From contig CALUYN010000006.1 of NCBI GenBank assembly GCA_944325025.1, positions 1 to 64,000 on the forward strand: a stretch of DNA of 64,000 bases. Direction: 5' to 3'. Source of the DNA: Candidatus Gastranaerophilales bacterium (GTDB lineage: Bacteria; Cyanobacteriota; Vampirovibrionia; Gastranaerophilales; Gastranaerophilaceae). The notes beneath the pieces were generated by a model. The model searched no databases. It had not been told where the DNA came from and saw nothing but the letters and a program-made list of their open reading frames with translations. Shown here piece after piece: positions 45,390 to 54,294 of the stretch. The translations under genes and the position numbers were made by a program. The first letter of the stretch is position 1. Each line of letters starts with the position of its first letter.

Positions 45390-45418
45390 TTTACAATACA
45401 CTTATTTTACGCTAGTAT
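45390..45418 (+). promoter_or_regulatory. pyrH operon promoter TTTACA-N17-TAGTAT
   Basis: TTTACA at 45390-45395 and TAGTAT at 45413-45418, 25 nt before the pyrH ATG. The rest of the 238-bp spacer is AT-rich without another clear element. Confidence 0.5.
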
Positions 45419-45442
45419 AAGGGAAAAGAGGTATCCTAAGGC

Positions 45443-46153
45443 ATGAGATATAAAAGAATATTACTTAAAATAAGCGGAGAGGCATTATTAGGCGAACAGC
45501 AGTTTGGGATTGATCAAAAACCTGTTAAGATGATAGCCGGGGAAATTCAAAAAGCACGTGAACTTGGAGCTGAAATTGCTGTTGTTGTCGGCGGCGGAAA
45601 TATTTTTAGAGGAATGAAAAATAGCGCAAAGCTTGGTATGGATCAGGCATCCGGCGATTATGTAGGAATGCTTGCAACTGTTATGAATGCTATTGCTTTG
45701 CAAAGCGCTTTAAATCAAATGAATATTCCATGCCGTGTGCAAAGCGCGATTACAATCAACCAGGTTGCAGAACCTTATATAAGGTACCGCGCAATAAGAC
45801 ATCTTGAAAAAGGCAGAGTTGTTATTTTTGCTGCTGGAACAGGAAATCCATTCTTTACAACAGATACAGCAGCCGCATTAAGAGCTTCTGAAATTAATGC
45901 TGAAGCTATGCTAATGGCTAAAAACGGTGTTGACGGAGTTTATACGGACGACCCGAAAACAAACCCTGATGCGAAAAAATTAGATAAAATTACTTATGAC
46001 GATATTATTGTCAAAGGTTTAAAAGTGATGGATACATCAGCCTGTGCTTTGTGTAAGCAAAATAATATACCTATTGTGGTATTTGATTTTGATGCAAAAG
46101 ATGCTATTGTTGATATTTTAAAAGGTAAAGAGATAGGAACGTATATTAATTAA
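45443..46153 (+). CDS. pyrH: UMP kinase
   Basis: 236 aa. It phosphorylates UMP to UDP. Amino acid kinase fold: RILLKISGEALLG, VVGGGNIFRG and GTGNPFFTTDTAAALRA are conserved. First gene of the pyrH-frr-cdsA-rnc-rpe run. Confidence 0.97.
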   Translation: MRYKRILLKISGEALLGEQQFGIDQKPVKMIAGEIQKARELGAEIAVVVGGGNIFRGMKNSAKLGMDQASGDYVGMLATVMNAIALQSALNQMNIPCRVQSAITINQVAEPYIRYRAIRHLEKGRVVIFAAGTGNPFFTTDTAAALRASEINAEAMLMAKNGVDGVYTDDPKTNPDAKKLDKITYDDIIVKGLKVMDTSACALCKQNNIPIVVFDFDAKDAIVDILKGKEIGTYIN

Positions 46154-46178
46154 TAAAATAAATAATAAGGAGAAAAAA

Positions 46179-46745
46179 ATGTCTGAGTCATTAGATGAAT
46201 TATTTTTATTAGGCGAAGAAAAAATGGAAAAAGCAATTGCACAGCTTCACAGAGAGTTCGGTTCAATAAGATCCGGCAGAGCTAATCCTATGATTTTAGA
46301 TAAAGTTCTTGTAGATTACTATGGAGCTCCGACTCCTCTAAGACAAATGTCGCAGGTTACTGTACAGGACGGAACTACACTTGTTATAACACCTTATGAT
46401 AAATCAATTTTAAAAGAAATTGAAAAAGCTATTATTAAGGCAGAAATTGGTATAACTCCAAACAGCGACGGCATATGTATAAGACTTGCCTTCCCGCCTT
46501 TAACTGAAGAAAGAAGACGCGAAACTGCAAAAGAAGTTAAAAAAATCGGTGAAGAAAGCAAGGTTGCAATCAGAAATATCCGCCGCGATATGTCAGATGA
46601 TTTGAAAAAAATAGAAAAAAGTGAAAACCTTCCGGAAGATACTGTGAAGGATAATCAGGATAAAATTCAAAAATTAACTGATAAGTATACAGGCATAATT
46701 GATAAAGCCGTATCAGATAAAGAAAAAGAGGTTATGACTGTATAA
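46179..46745 (+). CDS. frr: Ribosome-recycling factor
   Basis: 188 aa, AAGGAGA upstream. With EF-G it splits post-termination ribosomes. FGSIRSGRANPMILDKVLVD and RRDMSDDLKKIEK match. Overlaps cdsA by 1 nt. Confidence 0.97.
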   Translation: MSESLDELFLLGEEKMEKAIAQLHREFGSIRSGRANPMILDKVLVDYYGAPTPLRQMSQVTVQDGTTLVITPYDKSILKEIEKAIIKAEIGITPNSDGICIRLAFPPLTEERRRETAKEVKKIGEESKVAIRNIRRDMSDDLKKIEKSENLPEDTVKDNQDKIQKLTDKYTGIIDKAVSDKEKEVMTV

Positions 46746-47620
46746 TGGAAGAAACAAAAGGCTTGAATAAAAACGCAACAAGGATGCTTACAGGTTTTAT
46801 TATGGGAACAATTGCCATGGGCTGTATTATGCTCGGCGGTGTTGCCTTATTGATATTGTTAGCTTTTGTAATCTATTTTGCGTCAAAAGAGTATGTAAAA
46901 ATTCTTGAGCATAAAGGTTTTTATCCGAGCCTTAAAATAATTCTTGCAGCAGAAGCTTTGCTTGCAATAATAACTTATTTTGACAGTACTCAGTATGTTG
47001 CACTTGCCTTGACTTTGTGTACTTTTGCGGCTTTTATGTGGGTGCTGTTCAGAGGCCGTCAGCCATATATTGCAAATGTTGCAACAACAATTCTCGGTTT
47101 TGTGTACTGTGGTTATTTCCCTCTGCATTTGCAGTTGCTGAGAGATATTCAATCTCCGCAGTATAGTGACGGATTAGGATTTGTTGTAATGATGTTTGTG
47201 GCTATAATGATGACTGACATTGGCTGCTATTATGCCGGAACAAGGTTCGGAAAACACAAACTCGCTCCTGTAATCAGTCCGAATAAAACAATTGAAGGTT
47301 CAATCGGAGGTGCAATATCTGCTGTTATCGGAGCTTGCATTATAGGGCTGTTTATTAACTTTTTCTTTGTGGAAATCTCATGGTATATACCGGTATTGAC
47401 AGGTTTAATATGTACGATATTCGCTCAAATTGGCGATTTGTGCGAATCGTTGATTAAACGTGATGCAGGTGTTAAAGATTCCGGTAATTCTTTGCCCGGA
47501 CATGGCGGATTTCTTGACAGATCAGACAGTTTCATATTTACAATTCCTGTTATGTATTATTTCTGTAAATATTTTGTATTTTCACATGATATTGTAAACT
47601 ATATAAAAGGTTTGTTCTAA
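46745..47620 (+). CDS. cdsA: Phosphatidate cytidylyltransferase
   Basis: 291 aa, about eight TM helices. It makes CDP-diacylglycerol for phospholipid synthesis. The signature near the C-terminus, KRDAGVKDSGNSLPGHGGFLD then RSDS, is present. The uppS gene often found between frr and cdsA is absent here. Confidence 0.95.
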   Translation: MEETKGLNKNATRMLTGFIMGTIAMGCIMLGGVALLILLAFVIYFASKEYVKILEHKGFYPSLKIILAAEALLAIITYFDSTQYVALALTLCTFAAFMWVLFRGRQPYIANVATTILGFVYCGYFPLHLQLLRDIQSPQYSDGLGFVVMMFVAIMMTDIGCYYAGTRFGKHKLAPVISPNKTIEGSIGGAISAVIGACIIGLFINFFFVEISWYIPVLTGLICTIFAQIGDLCESLIKRDAGVKDSGNSLPGHGGFLDRSDSFIFTIPVMYYFCKYFVFSHDIVNYIKGLF

Positions 47621-48304
47621 ATGAAAGAACTGGAAGAGATTTTTGGTATAAAAATTGATAATCCCGATTTTTTTACACGGGCTTTGACTCATCCTTCTTA
47701 TACCAAGGAAAAAGACTTGCCGTATACCGACAATTATGAGCGTCTTGAATTTTTGGGGGATGCGGTGTTAAAACTTGTGGCATCAACAATTCTATTTAAT
47801 CGTTTCCCGGATTATGCCGAGGGCGATTTATCAAAAATTCGTTCTATAGTGGTTTCAGACAGTACTTTGTCTAAAATTGCGCATGATATAAATTTATGTG
47901 ATTTGATTATAGCTGCTCCGCATGAGGCAAAACAGGGTGTTACGCATATAGAATCCGTTTGCGCCTGCGCATTTGAGGCAGTTTTAGGAGCTTTTTATCT
48001 TGATAATAAGTTAAATGAACTTATTCCGTTTTTAGAAAAAGTTTTGATGCCGTATATAGAAGAAGTTGATAAAAATTTTGAAAAATATAACGCAAAAGCA
48101 ATGCTTCAGGAATACACACAGTCGGTGAATAAGGAAATTCCTGTTTATACTCTTGTAAACGAAACAGGGCCTGCGCATAAAAAAACATTTGAGGTGGAAG
48201 TTTCTTACAACGGCAAAGTTATAGCATCAGGTTCAGGCAAAACAAAAAAAGAAGCTGAACAGCATGCTGCTTATGAAGCATGCAGAATTTTCGGGGTAAT
48301 ATAA
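47621..48304 (+). CDS. rnc: Ribonuclease III
   Basis: 227 aa, start immediately after the cdsA stop. NYERLEFLGDAVLKLVAS is the catalytic RNase III signature, followed by a C-terminal double-stranded RNA-binding domain (YNGKVIASGSGKTKKEAEQ). Processes rRNA and structured RNA. Overlaps rpe by 1 nt. Confidence 0.97.
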   Translation: MKELEEIFGIKIDNPDFFTRALTHPSYTKEKDLPYTDNYERLEFLGDAVLKLVASTILFNRFPDYAEGDLSKIRSIVVSDSTLSKIAHDINLCDLIIAAPHEAKQGVTHIESVCACAFEAVLGAFYLDNKLNELIPFLEKVLMPYIEEVDKNFEKYNAKAMLQEYTQSVNKEIPVYTLVNETGPAHKKTFEVEVSYNGKVIASGSGKTKKEAEQHAAYEACRIFGVI

Positions 48305-48939
48305 TGACAAATATTGTTTCACCATCAATTTTATCAGCTGATTTTGCAAACCTTGAACATGATATAAAACGTGTAGAAGACGCCGGTGCACAATGGCTTC
48401 ATATAGACGTTATGGACGGGCATTTTGTCCCTAATATTACAATAGGTGTGCCTGTTGTTGCTTCAATAAGAAAAATTACAAAACTATGCCTTGATGTGCA
48501 TTTGATGATTGAAAATCCTGAAAAATACATAGAGCCTTTTGCAAATGCAGGGGCTGATATTTTAACATTCCATTATGAGGCAGCGAAAGACGTTACTGAA
48601 CTAATAAAACTGATAAAATCTTATAATGTTAAGGTTGGCATGTCTATCAAGCCTAAAACTCCTTATGATGTTGTTTTACCTTATCTGAATGATTTGAATT
48701 TAGTTCTTGTAATGACAGTTGAACCCGGTTTTGGCGGGCAGAAATTTATGGCAGATTGCGCAGAAAAAATTCCTCTTATAAAAGAAAAAGCCCATAAGGA
48801 TTTGATAATTCAGGTTGATGGAGGCATTAACGCTGAAACAGCAAGAATTTGCACCTCATTTGGCGCAAATTCTTTGGTTGCCGGTAATTATATTTACAAA
48901 TCAGATGACATCGCGTCAGCTGTTAAATCTCTATTCTAA
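48304..48939 (+). CDS. rpe: Ribulose-phosphate 3-epimerase
   Basis: 211 aa from MTNIVSPSILSADFANLEHD at 48304; an earlier ATG (48280) lies inside rnc. TIM barrel with LHIDVMDGHFVPNITIG and VMTVEPGFGGQKF. Interconverts ribulose-5-P and xylulose-5-P. The 3' end overlaps the convergent gene by 9 nt. Confidence 0.96.
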   Translation: MTNIVSPSILSADFANLEHDIKRVEDAGAQWLHIDVMDGHFVPNITIGVPVVASIRKITKLCLDVHLMIENPEKYIEPFANAGADILTFHYEAAKDVTELIKLIKSYNVKVGMSIKPKTPYDVVLPYLNDLNLVLVMTVEPGFGGQKFMADCAEKIPLIKEKAHKDLIIQVDGGINAETARICTSFGANSLVAGNYIYKSDDIASAVKSLF

Positions 48940-49464
48940 TCCCAACTTCCGCTTACGTTTTCTAATTTCTTCCGGATCTGTTGTTAATGCAGGGTCAGCC
49001 AATGTTTGTGCTGTATCGGTTTCTGCAGTACCCTCTGTTGATTCTTCTGGTTCTTGTGTTGGCATGTCAGCAGCCATACCAGGAGTTGGATTCATGAAAA
49101 TGTTTTCATCAGCAGCTTCAGGGTTGTTTTGTGCGACAAGTGCCGGATCTTGCACTGCGTCAGGTTCTTCTGTCGCTGTTGGTGCTTCTGCGTTTGCTGC
49201 TTCCGGTCTGAATTCTGCCATTTCTTCAGGGCTCAAACCTAATTTGTCTAAAGCATCAAGACCAACATCGCCGTCTACCTGTTCATAAGTTATATCGTCA
49301 GGGATTTTAGCAAACGCAGCCATCTGTTGAGCCCAGGTTAATATTTCAGCAGGGATTTCCTGTCCGCGGCCTTCTTCTTTTATAATTTCTTTTGCTGTAA
49401 GCTTTTTCCATCTTTCAAGATCAACATTCCTCGTTGATGTGCCTAAACTAATCTGGTCTGCCAT
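48931..49464 (-). CDS. Acidic Pro/Ala-rich hypothetical protein, 177 aa
   Basis: AAGGAGAAA upstream. The N-terminal half is helical (DLERWKKLTAKEIIKEEGRG) and the C-terminal half is disordered, rich in Pro, Glu, Ala and Thr (NAEAPTATEEPDAVQDPAL), ending in a basic KRKRKLGLE. No signal peptide. Family not recognised. Confidence 0.75.
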   Translation of the reverse strand: MADQISLGTSTRNVDLERWKKLTAKEIIKEEGRGQEIPAEILTWAQQMAAFAKIPDDITYEQVDGDVGLDALDKLGLSPEEMAEFRPEAANAEAPTATEEPDAVQDPALVAQNNPEAADENIFMNPTPGMAADMPTQEPEESTEGTAETDTAQTLADPALTTDPEEIRKRKRKLGLE

Positions 49465-49641
49465 TAATTTTTCTCCTTTCTTATTTACTGTTAATTAACG
49501 GCTAAATTAATGAAAATCTTTGGCAATTGTTAACTTTTGTAACAGATTTTATATAAATTGAATATAAAAAGTCAATATTTTTTTATAGAAATTTTTTATA
49601 TAAGTACGAGAGCTAAATAAAGAAAAAAGAGAGGTTTAAAA

Positions 49642-49818
49642 ATGGCAAATACACTGTTATTTTCCAGTATAGTTTGTGATACTTATAAACAAACATCAGA
49701 CGCAGTTAATTCTGTAGATTTGAATAAAAAACTTATAATTAAGAAAACTCTGGTTGACATGATGAGGCAGTCGTTTTTTCACGGTGCAAGCAGGTTTGGA
49801 ACTAATTTTATTGCATAG
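49642..49818 (+). CDS. Small hypothetical protein, 58 aa
   Basis: GAGAGG precedes the ATG by 7 nt. The product begins MANTLLFSSIVCDTYKQTS and ends in a basic stretch and RFGTNFIA. It lies alone between the divergent acidic protein and a terminator. Function unknown. Confidence 0.55.
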   Translation: MANTLLFSSIVCDTYKQTSDAVNSVDLNKKLIIKKTLVDMMRQSFFHGASRFGTNFIA

Positions 49819-49874
49819 TCGCAGGAAAATCATAGGAAAGATAGGAAATTATTTAGGATAGGTTGGAATGAATA

Positions 49875-49901
49875 AAAAGGCCGGTATTAAACCGGTCTTT
49901 T
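49875..49901. terminator. Intrinsic terminator
   Basis: AAAAGGCCGGT-ATTAA-ACCGGTCTTTT stem with one G-T pair. Shared end for the small plus-strand gene and the minus-strand operon. Confidence 0.8.
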
Positions 49902-49906
49902 AGTTT

Positions 49907-50104
49907 TTAAAAGTGTTCATTAATTGTTTGCTGCGTTTCATCTTTGTTCTGTTGATCCGCGTCAAAAAATACTTTAATTGTTTTTTCCTGTTTCAGTGCA
50001 TTTGTCGCTTCTTCATTCACAGTACTGTTGACTTTGTTAAGGTCTACATTAAAATAAATGAATGCACCTGCAGCAATCAGCAATAAAAGAATAATCCATT
50101 TCAT
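49907..50104 (-). CDS. Small single-TM protein, 65 aa
   Basis: N-terminal TM (MKWIILLLLIAAGAFIYF) and a polar Lys/Gln-rich tail. GAGGGTATTATT precedes the ATG. Last gene on the minus-strand side of the lar operon, 77 nt after larE. No family recognised. Confidence 0.7.
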   Translation of the reverse strand: MKWIILLLLIAAGAFIYFNVDLNKVNSTVNEEATNALKQEKTIKVFFDADQQNKDETQQTINEHF

Positions 50105-50181
50105 AATAATACCCTCATATTTTACTTCTTTATAAGTATATATTTATGCGTGTTTTATGAAATCGGGTTTATGATTGATTT

Positions 50182-50964
50182 TTATATATCCATGCTTCCG
50201 CTTCTCAAACCTTCAATATCAAGGGTGAGATATTTTAAACCTAATTTTTTAAAACTAGAAATTAAATCGTCTTTTTTCTCAATGAGTTCATTGAATTGTT
50301 GTTGAGGAATTTCAATTCGCGCTGTATCATTATAGAGCCTGAGCCGGCAGTTTGTAAATCCGTTGTTTTTTAAAATCAATTCGCCTTTTTCGATTATCTT
50401 TAGATTTTCTTTTGTAATTTTTGTGTTATATGGCAATCGTGTTGCAAGACAGGGAGTAGAAGGTTTATCAAAAATTTCAATGCCGCATTCTTTTGCATAA
50501 TTTCTTATTTCCTGTTTTGTAATTTCAAATTTTGCAAAAGGAGAAATTACATTGAGTTCTTCAAGAGCTTTTCTGCCAGGGCGGTAAGTATGTAAGTCAT
50601 CAAAGTTTGTTCCGTCAATAAGAAATTTAATCCCTTTTTGCTGCATTTTTTCTAAAGCTGTTTCAAAAAGCATTTTTTTGCAGTGGTAGCATCTGTCTTT
50701 TGGATTGTTATTAATCTGCGGGTTTTGAAGAATATCTGTTTGGATTATTAATTGTTTTACATTGTATTTTTTACAAAGAGTTTTGGCCTCATTAATTTCT
50801 TCATCAGTTTGAAAGTCTGTTTTGAAAGTTATTGCCAAAACATTCATATCTCTGCACAGATAAAGCAAAAGCGTGCTGTCAATTCCGCCTGAAAAAGCAA
50901 GGCATAAGCCCTGCTCATTCAGTTCTGTTAAATAATTTTTGAGTTTTTCAAATTTATTTTGCAT
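50182..50964 (-). CDS. larE: Pyridinium-3,5-bisthiocarboxylic acid mononucleotide synthase LarE
   Basis: 260 aa. It adds sulfur to the nickel-pincer cofactor precursor. PP-loop SGGIDSTLLL at about residues 25-34. DRCYHCKKMLF and the downstream STPCLATRLPY place three cysteines, which favours the LarE type that binds a 4Fe-4S cluster instead of giving up its own cysteine sulfur. Overlaps cbiM by 11 nt. Confidence 0.93.
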   Translation of the reverse strand: MQNKFEKLKNYLTELNEQGLCLAFSGGIDSTLLLYLCRDMNVLAITFKTDFQTDEEINEAKTLCKKYNVKQLIIQTDILQNPQINNNPKDRCYHCKKMLFETALEKMQQKGIKFLIDGTNFDDLHTYRPGRKALEELNVISPFAKFEITKQEIRNYAKECGIEIFDKPSTPCLATRLPYNTKITKENLKIIEKGELILKNNGFTNCRLRLYNDTARIEIPQQQFNELIEKKDDLISSFKKLGLKYLTLDIEGLRSGSMDI

Positions 50965-51865
50965 TCTCTTTTACCATTTTGCGGTTGATGATTAAACATA
51001 CAAAATACATTGCAGCACAAACAATAAGAAGCCCTGCAATATTGGCTGCAATCGGTGATATTTGATTAAGAATTGCAGTTTTTGTCTGCAATGCTTCTGC
51101 GATATTGAAAAGCTGCCATTGAGTCTGTGCAACCACAGAATCAGAAATATTTAATAATGACCATTCAAGTCCGTCAGGTTTTTGAGATGCATATTGAGAA
51201 ATTATTCCTGCAAGTAAGATAGAAATGCCGCCAAATGCGTAGGACAATTTTTTAGTGTCTGCAAATTTGGCTAAAACGGCTATTCCGCCCGTTACAGCAC
51301 CTTCGACAATTCCAATCGGCAGATGTATTGCCTGCATTAGTCCTGTGAAATTTGCAATGCTTGCAACGGTTATTGAACCTGATAATGCACCTTCAATTAC
51401 AACCGCAAAAGCGCCAAGCTGAAGCGCTGCAACAGATGCTAAAAACGAGCCTAAAAATGGTTTGTTAATTTTTTCAAGAGGTCTGAAAATAAGCGGGTAA
51501 GCAACAAAACATGCTAAAAATCCCATGTTGAACATATTGCAGCCGAGCGCAAGCAAACCTCCGTCAGCAAAAAAGACTGCCTGAACAAGCAGAATTGCAC
51601 ACATTGCTAAAAATGCAGCATAAGGGCCTAACAATGCGGCGAGTAAAACACCGCCCACAATATGACCGCTAGAACCTGTTGACGGGATAGCAAAATTTAT
51701 CATTTGTAATGCAAATACAAGTCCGGTCAAAGCTACAACAGGTAAAATATTATCTTTTGAAAAATCTTTTTTAACTTTTTTGTAAGCATAAAATGCTGTA
51801 ACAGCTGCAACTGCTAACATTGGAATCCCTGTAACGGGACAAATAATACCGTTTCCTAAATGCAT
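50954..51865 (-). CDS. CbiM/LarMN-like nickel or cobalt permease component
   Basis: 303 aa, about eight TM helices. MHLGNGIICPVTGIPMLA begins as the CbiM metal-binding N-terminus does; a C-terminal part with KPDGLEWSLL resembles CbiN fused on. The ATPase (CbiO) and CbiQ partners are not in the window. Placed between larC and larE, nickel supply for the pincer cofactor is the likely role. Confidence 0.88.
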   Translation of the reverse strand: MHLGNGIICPVTGIPMLAVAAVTAFYAYKKVKKDFSKDNILPVVALTGLVFALQMINFAIPSTGSSGHIVGGVLLAALLGPYAAFLAMCAILLVQAVFFADGGLLALGCNMFNMGFLACFVAYPLIFRPLEKINKPFLGSFLASVAALQLGAFAVVIEGALSGSITVASIANFTGLMQAIHLPIGIVEGAVTGGIAVLAKFADTKKLSYAFGGISILLAGIISQYASQKPDGLEWSLLNISDSVVAQTQWQLFNIAEALQTKTAILNQISPIAANIAGLLIVCAAMYFVCLIINRKMVKENAK

Positions 51866-51911
51866 AATTTTTCTCCTTTTTTATCATCTTTGCCAACCTC
51901 TGTCAGCTTTT

Positions 51912-52658
51912 TTATGTTATACTCATAACTCTTAAAATCGGATTTTCATAAGGTCTTTTCCCTGCACCGTAGCCTGTTTTTTCAATAACAAATTCATCAG
52001 GCAGTTTCTCTCCAGTAAAAATAGCCGCAGCAATCGCTGCTCCTGTTGGTGTAACCATTTCTCCGTTGTTGTCTGTTATTTTTAAAGGCAGTTTATATTT
52101 TGAAACTATTTCACAAACGGCAGGAACAGGCACCGGAATTTTTCCATGCTGGCACATTACAAATCCCTGTCCGTCAGAAAGAGTTGATATATAAATCTTT
52201 TCCGGTGATAAATCATTAAATAATACCGCAAAACTTACAATATCCACAATTGAATCTATTGCGCCAACTTCGTGAAAATGTACATCTTGTATATCTTTTC
52301 CGTGAACTTTTGCTTCAGCTTCCGCAACAATTTTGAAAATCTTTTTGGCAAGATTTTTTGCATTTTCGCTTATATCAGCTTTATCAATAATTTGGTTGAC
52401 ATCATCAAGGTTTCTGTGTTCATGATGATGCCCTTCAGAATGTTCGTGATGGTGGTGATGTTCCGGCAAAATTACGTCAAAATCTGTTGCCATAATTCCA
52501 TTTATTGATTTTTTTGTAATGTTATATTTAAATTCATTATCTAAATTCATAGATGTTAAAGCTGTATCAAGTTTTTCTCGGCTTGCCCCTAAATCCAAAA
52601 GCGCGCCGACAGACATATCGCCTGAAATTCCTGATTTGCATTCAAAATATAAATTCAT
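51912..52658 (-). CDS. larC: Nickel insertion protein LarC, N-terminal part only
   Basis: 248 aa. MNLYFECKSGISGDMSVGAL, a His-rich nickel-binding loop (HHHHHEHSEGHHHEHR, residues about 67-82) and FHEVGAIDSIVDIV are LarC features. It ends at ENPILRVMSIT. In the described LarC a second domain (LarC2) is joined by programmed frameshifting; here only 46 nt separate the stop from cbiM, so no LarC2 follows. Start overlaps or abuts larB. Confidence 0.92.
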   Translation of the reverse strand: MNLYFECKSGISGDMSVGALLDLGASREKLDTALTSMNLDNEFKYNITKKSINGIMATDFDVILPEHHHHHEHSEGHHHEHRNLDDVNQIIDKADISENAKNLAKKIFKIVAEAEAKVHGKDIQDVHFHEVGAIDSIVDIVSFAVLFNDLSPEKIYISTLSDGQGFVMCQHGKIPVPVPAVCEIVSKYKLPLKITDNNGEMVTPTGAAIAAAIFTGEKLPDEFVIEKTGYGAGKRPYENPILRVMSIT

Positions 52659-53336
52659 TTATTTCCCTTTCACTATCAATTTATTTATTTGTGCTGCACT
52701 GTAGCCCGCATTAAACCCGTTATCAATATTTACGACTGTCATACCTTCTGCACAGGAATTAAGCATTGTTAAAAGTGCCGAAAGCCCTTTCATAGAACTT
52801 CCGTAGCCGACTGATGTTGGAACTGCAATAACTGGAACATCAACAAGTCCGGTGATAATTCCGCCTAATGCACCCTCCATCCCTGCTGCTGCGATAATTA
52901 CATTAGCATTTCTTATTTCATCAATTTTGTCAAAGAGTCTGTGAATTCCTGCAACTCCGATATCATAGTATTTTTTTACATTGCTACCGTAAAATTCTGC
53001 TGTTTCAGCGGCTTCCTCAGCAATTGGAATATCTCCGGTGCCGCCTGTGCATATTGCGATTTCGCCAATCTTTTCAACAGGTTTTTGAATTAAAGTTACA
53101 ACACGACCCTGCTCGTTGTATTCTATTTCCTCAAAAGTCTTTTTTAAATTTTCTGCTTGTTCTTTTGAAGCTCGTGTCCCGATTACATTTTGACCATTGT
53201 TTTTGAATTCTGTGAAAATTTTTATTAACTGTTCATCTGTTTTGCACTCGCAAAAAACGGCTTCCGAAGCTCCGCGGCGTTTTTGCCGTTCTATATCAAG
53301 TTTTGCAAAATTTATATCTATGTATTTGTCACTCAT
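52659..53336 (-). CDS. larB: Nickel-pincer cofactor biosynthesis protein LarB
   Basis: 225 aa. LarB carboxylates and hydrolyses nicotinate adenine dinucleotide to start pincer synthesis. It has the AIR-carboxylase-like C-terminal domain (AICTGGTGDIPIAEEAA, AAGMEGALGGIITGL, PTSVGYGSS). Overlaps tatC by 8 nt and abuts larC. No larA racemase is in the window. Confidence 0.94.
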   Translation of the reverse strand: MSDKYIDINFAKLDIERQKRRGASEAVFCECKTDEQLIKIFTEFKNNGQNVIGTRASKEQAENLKKTFEEIEYNEQGRVVTLIQKPVEKIGEIAICTGGTGDIPIAEEAAETAEFYGSNVKKYYDIGVAGIHRLFDKIDEIRNANVIIAAAGMEGALGGIITGLVDVPVIAVPTSVGYGSSMKGLSALLTMLNSCAEGMTVVNIDNGFNAGYSAAQINKLIVKGK

Positions 53337-54057
53337 TAATTTTTTCCTTTTTAGTGTTTATTTTTGCAAACAACAATCCTGCTTCAAAAAGTAAATATGT
53401 CGGAATTCCAAGCATTAGTTGGCTTACCACATCCGGCGGTGTGAAAATTGCCGCAAGAATTAGAATTATTACAATTATATAAGGACGTAAATTGCTTATT
53501 GCTTCGTATGATATTATCCCTGATTTAATAAGTGCCACAGTCGCAAGCGGCGTCTGAAACATTATCCCGAACGCCACTGCCATCATAAGTGTTAAATTTA
53601 TTATGTTTGAAATGCCGAACATCGGATTGATATTGCCTCCTGCAAAGCTTAATCCGAATTTTATGACTACCGGCATGATGATAAATATGCAAAATGAAGC
53701 TCCTAGTAAAAAAAGTAGTGTAGATGAAATTACGGTATTTTTTATGAACCTTTTTTCATTATCATAAAGTGCAGGCAGTATGAAATCCCATATCTTTTTT
53801 GCCATATAAGGAAAACATACTAACACATCTAGCAACAGCGCTGTTTTTAATTGAAGTAAAAAAACTTCCATAGGCGAAAAGTAATTGAATGTTATATTAC
53901 TTGACCCTGCAATCGTTTTTACAAGAAAATTTAGTGCACCCGGAGCTAAATATAGTGTAAAAGGAATTCCTACACATAGAGAAATTATGCATTTTAACAG
54001 TGTTTCTCTTAATGCTTCCAAATGAGATATTAAGCTTTCATCTGTGTTTTCGCTCAT
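53329..54057 (-). CDS. tatC: Sec-independent translocase subunit TatC
   Basis: 242 aa, six TM helices. HLEALRETLLKCIISL at the N-terminus and the periplasmic-loop FYNYFSPMEVF-like block (FNYFSPMEVFLLQLK) are conserved. Receives twin-arginine signal peptides. Directly downstream of tatA in an operon that also encodes Tat substrates. Confidence 0.96.
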   Translation of the reverse strand: MSENTDESLISHLEALRETLLKCIISLCVGIPFTLYLAPGALNFLVKTIAGSSNITFNYFSPMEVFLLQLKTALLLDVLVCFPYMAKKIWDFILPALYDNEKRFIKNTVISSTLLFLLGASFCIFIIMPVVIKFGLSFAGGNINPMFGISNIINLTLMMAVAFGIMFQTPLATVALIKSGIISYEAISNLRPYIIVIILILAAIFTPPDVVSQLMLGIPTYLLFEAGLLFAKINTKKEKINE

Positions 54058-54060
54058 TTT

Positions 54061-54276
54061 TTATACATCTTTAGGTTTGTATTCTTCCGGTTTTTCAGCA
54101 GAATCTTCTATTGCATCCTTTAAACCCTGTGCCTCGTCCTTCAATATATTTTTTGCTTTTTTATATTCGTAAGAAGCACGACCCAATGCTCTTGCAATCT
54201 CGGGAATTCTTTTTCCTCCGAATAACAGCAAAATCGCTACCAGTATCAGTAATATTTCAGTAAAACCAAGTGACAT
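54061..54276 (-). CDS. tatA: Sec-independent translocase subunit TatA
   Basis: 71 aa, AAGGAGA upstream. One TM then an amphipathic helix: [29 protein letters not shown]. No separate TatB is present, so a minimal TatAC system is inferred. tatC follows after 3 nt. Confidence 0.96.
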   Translation of the reverse strand: MSLGFTEILLILVAILLLFGGKRIPEIARALGRASYEYKKAKNILKDEAQGLKDAIEDSAEKPEEYKPKDV

Positions 54277-54294
54277 TTTTTATCTCCTTATTTT

